Shown: positions 8,076 through 16,208, counted from the first letter of the stretch. The stretch: DNA of 20,991 nucleotides from an uncultured Thomasclavelia sp. (GCA_910588165.1 CAJUOR010000027.1:1-20991), one strand, 5' to 3'. Program-made: numbers and translations. Notes: generated by a model from the sequence alone, not told the origin.

Positions 8076-8853
8076 TCAAAGTATCGGCGTTTTTGATTCG
8101 GGTGTTGGAGGACTAACTGTTTTAGAAGAGCTTCATCGAGCATTGCCTAATGAACATTTAATTTTCGTAGGCGACAATGCCCATAGTCCTTATGGTGATA
8201 AATCAGTTGCCCAACTAAAACAATATTCAAGTGAAATTGTCGAATATTTTCTACAACAACAAGTCAAAATGATTGTTTTAGCTTGTAATACAACTTCATG
8301 TACCGTTCTTGACTATTTAAAAGAACGTTACCCTCAAGTGCCTATCATTGGGGTTATTGATACGACAGTTAGTATGGTTAATGCCAAAACAATGGATAAA
8401 GTCGCTATCATGGCAACCCAAGCAACTATCGAAAGTCAAGCTTATCAAAAAGGGATTGGCATGGATAGAAGTATAGGGATTGCTTGTCCTAAGCTTGTGC
8501 CATTGATTGAAAATGGCACTACTCAACAAATCTTACATCAAGAGCTTCATACTTTATTAGATGAGGTTACAAAAGAGTGCCACAACATTGTCTTAGGTTG
8601 TACCCATTATCCGATTATTGCTTCTGACATTAAGGCTTTATATCCGCATATTCGCCTTTTTTCCAGTAGTGTCGCTGTTGTCGGAGAAGTTGAACGAATG
8701 TTAGAGAAATTAAAACTACGTCATTCAGGCGCTTCACAAAAAAAGAATGTAGTCTATACTACCGGTGATTTAGAACTGTTTAGTCAAGCAAGTCGCATTT
8801 TCTTTAATTCAAGCGATTTTATATTTAAAAAATTAACTTTGAAAGTGGCATAA
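8068..8853 (+). CDS. murI: Glutamate racemase
   Basis: MurI interconverts L- and D-glutamate and supplies D-Glu for peptidoglycan precursors in the cytoplasm. The 261-residue product has the expected motifs: FDSGVGG with Asp10, LACNTTS with catalytic Cys73, and GCTHYP with Cys178 and His180. The ATG at 8068 is chosen for its GAGGG site seven bases upstream; it overlaps the end of the VanY-like gene by eight bases, so the two are translationally coupled. An ATG at 8053 has a poorer site and would add five non-conserved residues. The neighbours VanY-like, murI and gerM all relate to the cell wall. The stop codon forms the loop of the following terminator. Confidence 0.96.
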   Translation: MNNQSIGVFDSGVGGLTVLEELHRALPNEHLIFVGDNAHSPYGDKSVAQLKQYSSEIVEYFLQQQVKMIVLACNTTSCTVLDYLKERYPQVPIIGVIDTTVSMVNAKTMDKVAIMATQATIESQAYQKGIGMDRSIGIACPKLVPLIENGTTQQILHQELHTLLDEVTKECHNIVLGCTHYPIIASDIKALYPHIRLFSSSVAVVGEVERMLEKLKLRHSGASQKKNVVYTTGDLELFSQASRIFFNSSDFIFKKLTLKVA

Positions 8854-8867
8854 TGTCGCTTTTTTTT
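8842..8867 (+). terminator. Intrinsic terminator overlapping the murI stop codon
   Basis: A nine-pair stem (8842-8850 with 8854-8862, including two G-U pairs) has the murI stop codon TAA (8851-8853) as its three-base loop, followed by a run of eight T. The 5' arm is coding sequence, so translation to the stop codon should compete with hairpin folding. Confidence 0.7.
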
Positions 8868-8894
8868 CATATCTTACAATAAGGAGGTAGGAGC

Positions 8895-9857
8895 ATGAAA
8901 CAAAAGTGGCTAAAAAATGGGGTGTTTTTGACAATGTGTGCTTTATTGACATTTGTCTATTTTGAAACGAAAGAAACACCTAAAGTAGATAAGGAAGTTG
9001 TGGTAACAGATTTTGATGGTTATCGTCAAGTTGTTTATATGGATCAAGACCGATTGCTAATTCCTGTAACTTATGCTGTTAATGAAACACAGGATTTAAA
9101 ATCCGAAGTGCAAGAAATTTTTACGCTGATGCAAGATCCGGGGAATTTAAAAAATACGTTGCGTTCAATTATTCCGCAACAGACAACGCTGTTAGATGCC
9201 AGTATTGATGAAAACGGTATTTTGAATTTAAACTTAAGTGCGGGGATTGAGAATTTAGCGAGTGTTGATGAATTGCGTTTCTTAGAAGCGACTAGTTATG
9301 TTTTTTGTCAGCTAGATGGTGTCAATGGGGTTAGCTATTTAAAAGAAGGGCAACCTATAACTTGTATGCCTAATGGTAAAATTACATTGCAAGGTCCTCT
9401 AAACAAGACCTTAGGTATCAATAATTTTGAAACATCGAACGGGATCTTACATCATACAGAGCCTATGTTAGTGTTCTTTGCCAAAACAATTGAAGGCGAA
9501 GAATTTTACGTGCCTGTATCTAAGCGTGTTGCTACAGATGCTTCATTAGACGATAAACTCAATGATATTATCGGAGAGGTCAGCGTGACATCAACACTCA
9601 GCCAAGCTTCACCATTAGAAGCTTTGGAGTTATTAGATGGTTCAAATTTAGAAGATGGACATCTATCGGTTAATTTGAATGCCATGGCTTTATTAGATGA
9701 AAGAACGCTTGATGATGATGTCTATGACCTATTAGTTTTATCATTTAGCTCTATGAATGGGGTAGATAATATCTCTATTCAGGTTCAAGGACAAGACATT
9801 GAAATGCCACAAGCTCAAAAAGTATCTGAAATTGTGTATAATGTTGTAAAAATATAG
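8895..9857 (+). CDS. gerM: GerM-domain exported protein
   Basis: The protein has an N-terminal hydrophobic anchor (about 8-23) and an extracytoplasmic part with two GerM-type repeats, about residues 40-160 and 180-320. Each holds a pattern like LLIPVTY or FYVPVSK, a region of predicted helices, then LNLNLSAGI or LSVNLNAMAL and a second helix ending before a VNGV/VDNI turn. In B. subtilis GerM (366 residues) is needed for normal sporulation and germination and lies directly after racE, as here, which supports orthology. The B. subtilis protein is, from memory, a lipoprotein; here the segment TMCALL does not fit a lipobox and more hydrophobic residues follow it, so a membrane anchor is preferred. 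A strong AAGGAGG site precedes the ATG. Its stop codon lies inside a terminator. Confidence 0.85.
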   Translation: MKQKWLKNGVFLTMCALLTFVYFETKETPKVDKEVVVTDFDGYRQVVYMDQDRLLIPVTYAVNETQDLKSEVQEIFTLMQDPGNLKNTLRSIIPQQTTLLDASIDENGILNLNLSAGIENLASVDELRFLEATSYVFCQLDGVNGVSYLKEGQPITCMPNGKITLQGPLNKTLGINNFETSNGILHHTEPMLVFFAKTIEGEEFYVPVSKRVATDASLDDKLNDIIGEVSVTSTLSQASPLEALELLDGSNLEDGHLSVNLNAMALLDERTLDDDVYDLLVLSFSSMNGVDNISIQVQGQDIEMPQAQKVSEIVYNVVKI

Positions 9858-9876
9858 GTTCGCCTATATTTTTTGT
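9848..9876 (+). terminator. Intrinsic terminator overlapping the gerM stop codon
   Basis: An 11-base arm (9848-9858) pairs perfectly with 9863-9873 around a TTCG tetraloop, and the T-run is part of the 3' arm and beyond. The gerM stop codon (9855-9857) is inside the 5' arm. Confidence 0.85.
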
Positions 9877-9905
9877 TTGAAATTTAGGTAATAATTAGAT
9901 ACAAT
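9877..9905 (+). promoter_or_regulatory. Promoter of the phosphoesterase gene
   Basis: A -35 TTGAAA (9877-9882), a 17-base spacer and a -10 TACAAT (9900-9905) follow directly after the gerM terminator. The predicted start near 9911 makes the ATG at 9910 impossible as a start and supports the one at 9922. Confidence 0.7.
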
Positions 9906-9921
9906 TAAAATGGTGATAGAA

Positions 9922-10413
9922 ATGATTAAAATTGCAATTATGAGTGATAATCATGGAGATGATACACAGATTACACAACTATTAAAACTCGAGCCTGATG
10001 CGAATGAATATGTTCATTGTGGAGATAGTGAAACATGGGATACGGATCTTTTAAGAAAGTTTCGTTGTGTCAAAGGGAATAATGATTGGGCTTTGAATTT
10101 TGAAAATACGATTGTCTTTGCGATAGGCAAGCATCGTATCATGGTAACACACGGTCATCGCTGTGGTTATTTTAATCGTGAATTGTTGTTAGCGGATATG
10201 GCTAGGGAAAGAGATTGTGATATTGTTTTTTGCGGACATACCCATATGCCGATGCATGAAGAGGTTTCCGGTATTCATATTATTAACCCCGGTTCAACAA
10301 GATTGCCACGAGGTGGAAGTGAGGCAACTTACTGTGTTTGTCTTTTAGATGAGAAGCAGATAACCGTTGAATTCCGCTTAATTGAGAACGGTCAAAAAGT
10401 TGAAAAAAATTAA
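9922..10413 (+). CDS. YfcE/MJ0936-type metallophosphoesterase (YsnB position)
   Basis: This 163-residue cytoplasmic protein belongs to the calcineurin-like phosphoesterases of the YfcE/YsnB group, which need two metal ions, usually manganese. Physiological substrates are not established. All metal-binding motifs are present: SDNHG (8-12), CGD (33-35), GNND (52-55), THGH (76-79), CGHTH (104-108) and NPGS near residue 123. The start at 9922 has a GGTGAT site; the ATG at 9910 overlaps the predicted transcription start. In B. subtilis a homologue, ysnB, stands downstream of gerM with rph and rdgB between; both are absent here. Confidence 0.93.
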   Translation: MIKIAIMSDNHGDDTQITQLLKLEPDANEYVHCGDSETWDTDLLRKFRCVKGNNDWALNFENTIVFAIGKHRIMVTHGHRCGYFNRELLLADMARERDCDIVFCGHTHMPMHEEVSGIHIINPGSTRLPRGGSEATYCVCLLDEKQITVEFRLIENGQKVEKN

Positions 10414-10421
10414 AATTGTGC

Positions 10422-10449
10422 TTGCATTTTGTTTTAGTTATGCTATAAT
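10422..10449 (+). promoter_or_regulatory. Promoter of tRNA-Arg
   Basis: A -35 TTGCAT (10422-10427), a 16-base spacer and a perfect -10 TATAAT (10444-10449) with an extended TGC precede the tRNA by 18 bases. This is the expected strength for a stable RNA gene. Confidence 0.8.
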
Positions 10450-10467
10450 ACTAGAGCAATGTGAGAT

Positions 10468-10544
10468 GTCTACGTAGCTCAGCTGGATAGAGCACACGCC
10501 TTCTAAGCGTGCGGTCGCGGGTTCGAATCCCTCCGTGGACGCCA
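10468..10544 (+). tRNA. tRNA-Arg (anticodon UCU)
   Basis: A 77-base cloverleaf. The acceptor arm GTCTACG pairs with CGTGGAC (one G-U), the D-arm holds AGCTCAGCTGGATAGAGC, the anticodon stem CACGC/GCGTG (10495-10499, 10507-10511) bounds the loop CTTCTAA with anticodon TCT at 10502-10504, and the T-arm holds GGGTTCGAATCCC. Discriminator G and an encoded CCA end the gene. It reads AGA, a major arginine codon in AT-rich genomes. Confidence 0.97.
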
Positions 10545-10578
10545 TCAAAAAAATAAATGGAATATAACCATTTCAAAG

Positions 10579-10607
10579 AAAGACGAATGCTCCGATTTGT
10601 CTTTTTT
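10579..10607 (+). terminator. Intrinsic terminator of tRNA-Arg
   Basis: Arms AAAGACGAAT (10579-10588) and ATTTGTCTTT (10595-10604) form a ten-pair stem with one G-U and a six-base loop, followed by T residues to 10607. A smaller stem AAATGG/CCATTT (10555-10573) lies between it and the tRNA. Confidence 0.85.
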
Positions 10608-10640
10608 ATTTATTTAAGAAATATCCAAAATCATAATACC

Positions 10641-10668
10641 TAGACGAACAGATGAAGATAAGTATAAT
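10641..10668 (+). promoter_or_regulatory. Possible promoter of the YsoA-position gene
   Basis: TAGACG (10641-10646), a 16-base spacer and a perfect TATAAT (10663-10668) lie between the tRNA terminator and the gene at 10759, giving a leader of about 80 bases. A TTGACA at 10717 has no -10 at proper distance. In the 214 bases between the tRNA and the gene I see nothing else. Confidence 0.4.
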
Positions 10669-10758
10669 GGAAAAGACTTATCTATAGGTGTTTATTTGTG
10701 GTTGAGTGACTGTGGATTGACAATTTTTTGTGTCTTACAAAGAAAAGAGGTGTGCTTA

Positions 10759-11676
10759 ATGGTTGAGGAAATGATTGGATTAGGTCAGTATCGTGAAGCT
10801 TTAGAATTTTTAGAGGATCGTGATGATGAAAATGTCCGCTATTTGCGTTTGGTTTGCTTATTTGGTTTAGGTGAGTTTCAAGCCGGTTTGGAGGAAGCTA
10901 AGGCTGCTAAAATGTTGGCAAGTCAAAGTTATTATGATGTTTTAGGCTATTATATCGGTTTTTTGAAAGAATGTGAGCTATATGAAGAAGCGGTCAATAC
11001 ATTGGTAGAGGAATTATCGATGCCTTATATTCCTTATGAATATGAAAGTCGCTTAAATGATTTATATGATGAAATCCTACTTTTAAAGCAAGAAGCCAAT
11101 GCGGTATATGAACATAAACAAAGAATTATTTCAGATCAGGAATTGGAATTGTATTTAGAGAAAGGTTTATCTGAAGAAGTGGCTATGTTAGCACTTGAAC
11201 AGTTATCAAGCTCTAATATTCGCCGTTTCTTGCCGATGGTTAAAACGTTCTTGAAAAATCCAAACCGTCCATCGTTAGAGAAATCCTTGCTCTTAGAGAT
11301 TTTGAAAGAACAAGAGGTTGATGAGTATTTAGAAATATATAAACGAGGGCATCTGATTGAAACCAATCCGCTTTATTTAGAAAGTGTGGTTGAATCTTTA
11401 GTTTACGAAAGTGTCGGCGGACTTTTAGAAAAAGTTATAGAACCGGAAAATCCGTCTTTATTTGCCATGTGCATTGAATTTTTAGAATTTTACTTATACG
11501 ATTGGTATCCTATGTTAGAGGTTATCGAAGACTATGAGGCACTTGCCACAGCTATTCATTATTATGTAGCTATGCTTAGTGGCATCGAAGAAGATGACGA
11601 AGATTTGTGCTATCGTTACGGTGCGGAATACGCAGCGTTTAAAAAGATGTATGAAAGTGTCGAAAGTTTCCAATAA
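10759..11676 (+). CDS. Acidic all-helical protein, TPR-like, at the YsoA position
   Basis: This 305-residue soluble protein has no catalytic motif that I can name. It is strongly acidic and predicted to be almost wholly helical. The first 120 residues show loosely repeated units of about 34 residues (LGQYREALEFLED, then LGEFQAGLEEAKAA, then CELYEEAVNTLVEE) with the small-aromatic-Ala spacing of tetratricopeptide repeats. Later repeats are not clear. In B. subtilis the TPR protein gene ysoA stands immediately upstream of tig, so this is probably its counterpart; role unknown, with protein-protein contacts the likely job. The ATG at 10759 has an AAGAGG site; an upstream ATG at 10696 has none. 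No terminator is evident before the tig promoter. Confidence 0.75.
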   Translation: MVEEMIGLGQYREALEFLEDRDDENVRYLRLVCLFGLGEFQAGLEEAKAAKMLASQSYYDVLGYYIGFLKECELYEEAVNTLVEELSMPYIPYEYESRLNDLYDEILLLKQEANAVYEHKQRIISDQELELYLEKGLSEEVAMLALEQLSSSNIRRFLPMVKTFLKNPNRPSLEKSLLLEILKEQEVDEYLEIYKRGHLIETNPLYLESVVESLVYESVGGLLEKVIEPENPSLFAMCIEFLEFYLYDWYPMLEVIEDYEALATAIHYYVAMLSGIEEDDEDLCYRYGAEYAAFKKMYESVESFQ

Positions 11677-11710
11677 ATGAAAAACTGTTGATAAAATGTG
11701 TGTTAATTAT

Positions 11711-11739
11711 TTGATTATTATAAAAATATCATGTATAAT
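11711..11739 (+). promoter_or_regulatory. tig: Promoter of tig
   Basis: A -35 TTGATT (11711-11716), a 17-base spacer and a perfect -10 TATAAT (11734-11739) stand 30 bases before the tig start, followed by a strong CGGAGG ribosome site. Confidence 0.75.
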
Positions 11740-11769
11740 GTCCATTGATGTTAATCGGAGGTAATAGAA

Positions 11770-13044
11770 ATGAAAAGTGAATGGAAAAAACTTGAAGGAA
11801 ATATTGGTGAATTAAAAGTTGAATTTGCAGGTGAAGAATGGACTAAAGCTCAGGATAAAGCGTTCAATAAAATCGCTAAAACTGTACGTATCCCTGGCTT
11901 CCGTGACGGTAAAGCACCTAAAGCAATGATTAAACAGCGTGTCAATAAAATGGCGGTTATGCAAGATGCAATGGATGCATTATTAAATGCTAACTATACA
12001 AAAATCTTAACAGATAATGATGTAGCACCTATTGCTCAACCAACATTGACAATTGATGAAATTAACGAAAAAGAAATTAAATTAACTTTCAAAATCGAAG
12101 TTAAACCTGAAATCACATTAGGACAATACAAAGGCTTCGGTATTGAAAAAGAAACAGTTGAAGTAACTGATGAAGAAATTGCTAACGAATTAAAGAATAT
12201 GCAACAACAATTCGCTGAATTAACAGTTAAAGAAGAAGGCGAAGTTGAAGATGGCGATACAGCTGTCATTGATTTTGAAGGCTTCGTTGACGGTGAAGCA
12301 TTTGAAGGCGGAAAAGGTGAACAATACCCATTATCAATCGGTTCAGGTTCATTCATTCCGGGCTTTGAAGAACAGTTAATCGGTATGAAGGCTAACGAAA
12401 CTAAAGATGTTGTTGTTACTTTCCCAGAAGAATACCAAGAAGCAAGCTTAGCAGGTAAAGAAGCTGTGTTCAAAGTATGTGTTCATGAAATCAAATTCAG
12501 AACATTACCTGAATTAGAAGATTTACCACAAGAAGCCAACATCGAAGGTGTTAAAACTTTAGAAGATTTAAAATTAAATATCAAAACAAGAATGACAAAT
12601 CAAAAAGAAGCAGCTGCCGAAGAAAAATATACTGATGAATTATACAATAAGTTGATTGATGCAACGCCAATCGATTTACCTGAAGCTTTAGTTAATAATG
12701 AAATCGAAGGTATGATGAATGAAGTTAGACAAAACATTCAAAACCAAGGTTTAGATTTTGAAACTTTCCAAAAATTAACAGGTAAAGGAATTGAAACAAT
12801 TAAAGAGGAATTAAGACCTCAAGCTGAAAAACGTGCTAAGTTAAACTTAATCTTAGAAGCAGTTGTTAAAGCTGAAAACTTAGAAGTAACAGAAGAAGAA
12901 ATCGAAGAAGAAATCAAAGCTATGGCAACAACTTACGGTGAAGACTTTGAAAAGTTAAAACCTTTATTAGAAGGTGTTAAACCACAGATTTCTGCTGATT
13001 TAATGATGAGAAAAGCGCTTAATGTCATTCGCGACAACGCTTAA
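11770..13044 (+). CDS. tig: Trigger factor, ribosome-associated chaperone and prolyl isomerase
   Basis: Trigger factor binds at the ribosome exit tunnel and protects nascent chains. The 424-residue product has full family length. The N-terminal ribosome-binding domain carries the GFRDGKAP signature (43-50), an FKBP-type isomerase domain lies at about 150-245 (VIDFEGFVDGEAFEGG, IPGFEEQLIGM), and the rest is the helical chaperone domain. Codon choice is noticeably more uniform than in its neighbours, with many AAA, GAA and TTA codons, as expected for high expression. It has a strong promoter, a strong ribosome site and a terminator five bases after its stop codon. In B. subtilis the next gene is clpX; here lon follows directly. 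Confidence 0.98.
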   Translation: MKSEWKKLEGNIGELKVEFAGEEWTKAQDKAFNKIAKTVRIPGFRDGKAPKAMIKQRVNKMAVMQDAMDALLNANYTKILTDNDVAPIAQPTLTIDEINEKEIKLTFKIEVKPEITLGQYKGFGIEKETVEVTDEEIANELKNMQQQFAELTVKEEGEVEDGDTAVIDFEGFVDGEAFEGGKGEQYPLSIGSGSFIPGFEEQLIGMKANETKDVVVTFPEEYQEASLAGKEAVFKVCVHEIKFRTLPELEDLPQEANIEGVKTLEDLKLNIKTRMTNQKEAAAEEKYTDELYNKLIDATPIDLPEALVNNEIEGMMNEVRQNIQNQGLDFETFQKLTGKGIETIKEELRPQAEKRAKLNLILEAVVKAENLEVTEEEIEEEIKAMATTYGEDFEKLKPLLEGVKPQISADLMMRKALNVIRDNA

Positions 13045-13048
13045 TGAG

Positions 13049-13074
13049 AAAGACGCTGTTGCGTCTTTTGTTTT
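13049..13074 (+). terminator. tig: Intrinsic terminator of tig
   Basis: Perfect eight-pair stem AAAGACGC/GCGTCTTT (13049-13056, 13061-13068) with loop TGTT, then TTGTTTT. It sits between tig and lon, with only 26 bases left before the lon start, so lon probably depends on read-through or a weak promoter here. Confidence 0.85.
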
Positions 13075-13100
13075 AGAATTTATAGGAGGTGTTAGATAAG

Positions 13101-15428
13101 ATGGAAGATTTACAAACAAATCTTGTTTTACCTGTCATTTGTACTCGTGGAATGATCGTCTTTCCAAATAATGATTTGACACTTGATGTTGGTCGTACCA
13201 AAAGTTTAAAGGCAATTGAAGATGCAGCGGATATTTATGATGGCAACATTGTCTTTGTTTCCCAAAAAGACCCTGCAATTGAAGATCCGACTTTTGATCA
13301 ATTATTTGAAATCGGTACACTATGTAAAATCAAAAAGAAGATTCGCCGTGATAGTGCCGGAACTATTAAATTAACGGTTACCGGTGTGGATCGTGTGAAA
13401 TTAGAATCTTTAGATGAAGTGAAAGATACGTTGTATGCTAAAGTTATGCCATTACAAGATGTTTTGGCAGATACCAATGAGGAAGTCGCTTTAGTTAGAA
13501 GTATCGCTAAAAATTTAGAATCCTTTATGACAAGTATTCCAAGCATTCCAATGGAAGTTCGCAATAACTTGGCTAAAGGTGTTTCTTCTAGTCGTTTAGC
13601 TGATACATTAGCGCATTATCTTCCTTTATCATTAGAGAAAAAACAACATATGTTAGAAGTCTTAGATGTCAATGAGCGTTTGATGTTATTGATTTCCGAG
13701 ATTGAAGAAGAGAAAGTCATCAATGATATTGAGCAGAATATCAATAAAAAGGTTCGTCAAAGTATTGATGAAAACCAAAGGGAATTCTATTTGCGTGAAA
13801 AATTGCGTGCAATTAAAGAAGAATTAGGTGATACCCCTAATAAAGATCAAGACAGTGATGATTTAAGAGTGCGTATTGAGGAAAACCCTTATCCACAGCA
13901 CGTTAAAGAAAAAGCTTTAGATGAATTGCGTCGTTATGAAATGATGCCGCCTTCATCAAGTGAAGCAAATGTTGTTAGAGGTTATTTGGATTGGTTGTTA
14001 GATACGCCTTGGTATCAAGAAACTTCTGATAATGAAGATTTACAATTAGTCGAAGATAGATTAAATGAAGATCACTTTGGATTGGAAAAACCAAAGGAAA
14101 GAATTTTAGAATATTTGGCAGTTAAACAAATGACACAGTCATTGAAATCGCCGATTATCTGTTTAGTCGGGCCACCGGGTGTCGGTAAAACATCATTAGC
14201 TAAATCAGTTGCTAGAGCTTTAGACAGAAAATTTGTCAAAGCATCATTAGGCGGGGTTAAAGATGAATCAGAAATTCGTGGGCATAGACGTACTTATTTA
14301 GGCTCAATGCCGGGACGTATTATTCAATCTATGAAAAAAGCGGGCGTTGTTAATCCGGTTTTCTTATTAGATGAATTAGATAAAATGTCTAGCGATTACC
14401 GTGGTGATCCGGCAAGTGCGATGTTAGAAGTGCTTGATCCTGAACAAAATACTTTCTTCTCAGATAACTACTTAGAAGAACCTTATGATTTATCTAAAGT
14501 TTTATTTATTGCGACAGCCAATAGCTTAGATGGCGTTCCGGGACCATTATTAGACCGTTTGGAAATTATTGAGTTATCAAGTTATACCGAACAAGAAAAA
14601 TTAGTGATTGCCCGTGAACATTTATATCCGAAAAAACTTAGTGAACATGGCTTAACAGAAGAACAGTTTACAGTTAGTGATGAGGCTATCATGTATATGA
14701 TTCGTCATCATACCCGTGAAGCCGGTGTGCGCCAATTAGAAAGATTGATGGCTAATTTGGCAAGAAAAGCAGTCGTTAAAGTGTTGAAAGAAGGTTTAAA
14801 AACCGTTCATGTCGATGTTAGTGATTTGGAAGCTTATTTAGGTAAAGCCAGATTTGAATATACGGGTAAACTAGATGAGCCACAAGTCGGTGTTGTTACA
14901 GGTATGGCATATACGCAGTTTGGTGGAGATATTTTACCTATTGAGGTTAATCATTTTTCCGGTAGCGGAAAATGTATTATTACCGGACAATTAGGTGATG
15001 TCATGAAAGAATCTGCTTCAATTGCCTTAGATTACATCAAAAGTAATGCTAATCGCTTCGGTTTAGACAAAGACGATTTTGAAAAACAAGATGTACATAT
15101 CCATGTGCCTGAAGGAGCGATTAAGAAAGACGGACCAAGTGCCGGTGTGACATTGACAACAGCTATTTATTCAGCTTTTACTAATCGTCCGGTTAGAAGT
15201 GATGTTGCAATGACAGGTGAAATTACACTTCGCGGTAAGGTTTTACCAATTGGTGGCTTGAAAGAGAAATCAATTTCAGCTCATCGTAGCGGTATTCGTA
15301 CCATCATTATTCCAAAGGAAAATGAAAAGGATATTGATGATATTCCGGAACAAGTACGTAAGGATTTGACTATTGTCTTGGCAAGTCATATTGATACTGT
15401 TTTGGATACTGCGGTTGTGAAAGAATAG
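13101..15428 (+). CDS. lon: ATP-dependent Lon protease (LonA type)
   Basis: Lon degrades damaged and some regulatory proteins in the cytoplasm as a hexamer. The 775-residue product has the N-terminal substrate-binding domain (about 10-205), a coiled-coil linker, an AAA+ module with Walker A GPPGVGKT (357-364), Walker B VFLLDELDK and sensor segment FIATANSLDGVPGPLLDR, and a C-terminal protease with the catalytic pair Ser680 (KDGPSAGVTL) and Lys721 (GGLKEKS). Length and motifs are those of an active LonA. The ATG at 13101 has an AGGAGGTG site; a GTG at 13089 lies inside that site and is rejected. No CIRCE-type inverted repeat is visible upstream. It lies between tig and engB, as in B. subtilis but without clpX and lonB. 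Confidence 0.98.
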   Translation: MEDLQTNLVLPVICTRGMIVFPNNDLTLDVGRTKSLKAIEDAADIYDGNIVFVSQKDPAIEDPTFDQLFEIGTLCKIKKKIRRDSAGTIKLTVTGVDRVKLESLDEVKDTLYAKVMPLQDVLADTNEEVALVRSIAKNLESFMTSIPSIPMEVRNNLAKGVSSSRLADTLAHYLPLSLEKKQHMLEVLDVNERLMLLISEIEEEKVINDIEQNINKKVRQSIDENQREFYLREKLRAIKEELGDTPNKDQDSDDLRVRIEENPYPQHVKEKALDELRRYEMMPPSSSEANVVRGYLDWLLDTPWYQETSDNEDLQLVEDRLNEDHFGLEKPKERILEYLAVKQMTQSLKSPIICLVGPPGVGKTSLAKSVARALDRKFVKASLGGVKDESEIRGHRRTYLGSMPGRIIQSMKKAGVVNPVFLLDELDKMSSDYRGDPASAMLEVLDPEQNTFFSDNYLEEPYDLSKVLFIATANSLDGVPGPLLDRLEIIELSSYTEQEKLVIAREHLYPKKLSEHGLTEEQFTVSDEAIMYMIRHHTREAGVRQLERLMANLARKAVVKVLKEGLKTVHVDVSDLEAYLGKARFEYTGKLDEPQVGVVTGMAYTQFGGDILPIEVNHFSGSGKCIITGQLGDVMKESASIALDYIKSNANRFGLDKDDFEKQDVHIHVPEGAIKKDGPSAGVTLTTAIYSAFTNRPVRSDVAMTGEITLRGKVLPIGGLKEKSISAHRSGIRTIIIPKENEKDIDDIPEQVRKDLTIVLASHIDTVLDTAVVKE

Positions 15429-15429
15429 G

Positions 15430-15456
15430 AAGGGAAGGATTACCTTTCCTTTTTTT
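15430..15456 (+). terminator. Intrinsic terminator between lon and engB
   Basis: Stem AAGGGAAGG/CCTTTCCTT (15430-15438, 15443-15451, one G-U) with loop ATTA and a run of T. It begins two bases after the lon stop codon, and engB starts 16 bases after the T-run, so engB likely relies on incomplete termination. Confidence 0.8.
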
Positions 15457-15471
15457 AAAAAGGAGAAAACT

Positions 15472-16089
15472 ATGTATCAAGTTAAACAATCAGAATATAA
15501 ACTTAGTGCAGCTTGGCAATCTCAATGGCCTGATGAAAGCTTACCTGAAATTTGTTTAGCGGGTCGAAGCAATGTGGGCAAGTCTAGTTTTATCAATACG
15601 ATGTGCAATAGAAAGAATCTAGCACGTGTATCAGCGACACCGGGAAAAACAAGAACGCTCAACTTTTATGAAATCAATCATGAATTACGTTTTGTCGATG
15701 TTCCGGGCTATGGCTATGCCAAGGTTAATGAAAATATTCGCATTCAGTTTGGTGAGATGATGGAAACCTATATTGCACAAAGACAGAATTTAAAAGCGAT
15801 GATTTTGATTTTGGATTTGCGCCATGCTCCGACAGCAGATGACGTGATGATGTACGATTTCGTTAAGCATTATGATTTACCGGTTATTTTAGTTGCGACC
15901 AAAGAAGATAAAGTGAAGCGTTCAGACATCAAGAAAAATGAGAAAAAAATCAAGGAAAAGTTAAATTTCCGAGATGAAGATATTTTGATTAAATTCTCAA
16001 GTTTAAAGAAGTTGAATGTCGATGCTGTTTGGGAAGCCATTTTAAATAAAATCAATGACGCATCAAATACGGCTGATGAAATAATTTAA
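15472..16089 (+). CDS. engB: Ribosome biogenesis GTPase EngB (YsxC)
   Basis: EngB/YsxC is an essential GTPase that assists assembly of the 50S ribosomal subunit. The 205-residue product carries G1 GRSNVGKS (31-38), G2 Thr in ATPGKTRT, G3 DVPGYG (76-81), G4 TKEDK (143-147) and G5 FSS near residue 174. The ATG follows an AAGGAG site. The order lon - engB is as in B. subtilis, where hemA and other haem genes follow; here synteny ends and two minus-strand genes converge on it. Confidence 0.97.
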   Translation: MYQVKQSEYKLSAAWQSQWPDESLPEICLAGRSNVGKSSFINTMCNRKNLARVSATPGKTRTLNFYEINHELRFVDVPGYGYAKVNENIRIQFGEMMETYIAQRQNLKAMILILDLRHAPTADDVMMYDFVKHYDLPVILVATKEDKVKRSDIKKNEKKIKEKLNFRDEDILIKFSSLKKLNVDAVWEAILNKINDASNTADEII

Positions 16090-16136
16090 AACTACCATTT
16101 TACAGTACGTTAGTGCTATTATCCAAATACAAATAT

Positions 16137-16172
16137 ACCCCCTTTACGCAAAGTAGTGAAGGGGGTTTAATG
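16137..16172. terminator. Hairpin between the convergent engB and asnB-like genes
   Basis: ACCCCCTT (16137-16144) pairs with AAGGGGGT (16159-16166), with an inner TAC/GTA stem and a GCAAA loop. The T-run on either side is short (TTTAAT on plus, ATATTT on minus), so it is a plausible but imperfect bidirectional terminator. Confidence 0.5.
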
Positions 16173-16208
16173 TTATCAGTTTTGTTTCATGGTTTTTGCT
16201 TAGCTTTT

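Noticed and set aside
8920..8950. Lipoprotein signal in the GerM protein
   Set aside because: The only Cys in the segment is preceded by Met (TMC) and followed by more hydrophobic residues, so the lipobox rule is not met.
10717..10745. TTGACA as -35 of the YsoA-position gene
   Set aside because: The only -10-like TACAAA is 13 bases away and no better hexamer lies at 16-18 bases.
12036..12473. A 145-codon minus-strand open frame within tig
   Set aside because: It is antisense to trigger factor; its Ser/Pro/Thr-rich composition is the mirror of AAA/GAA-rich codons, with no ribosome site and no recognisable motif.
13075..13100. CIRCE or other heat-shock operator before lon
   Set aside because: No TTAGCACTC inverted repeat or similar palindrome is present in the short gap.
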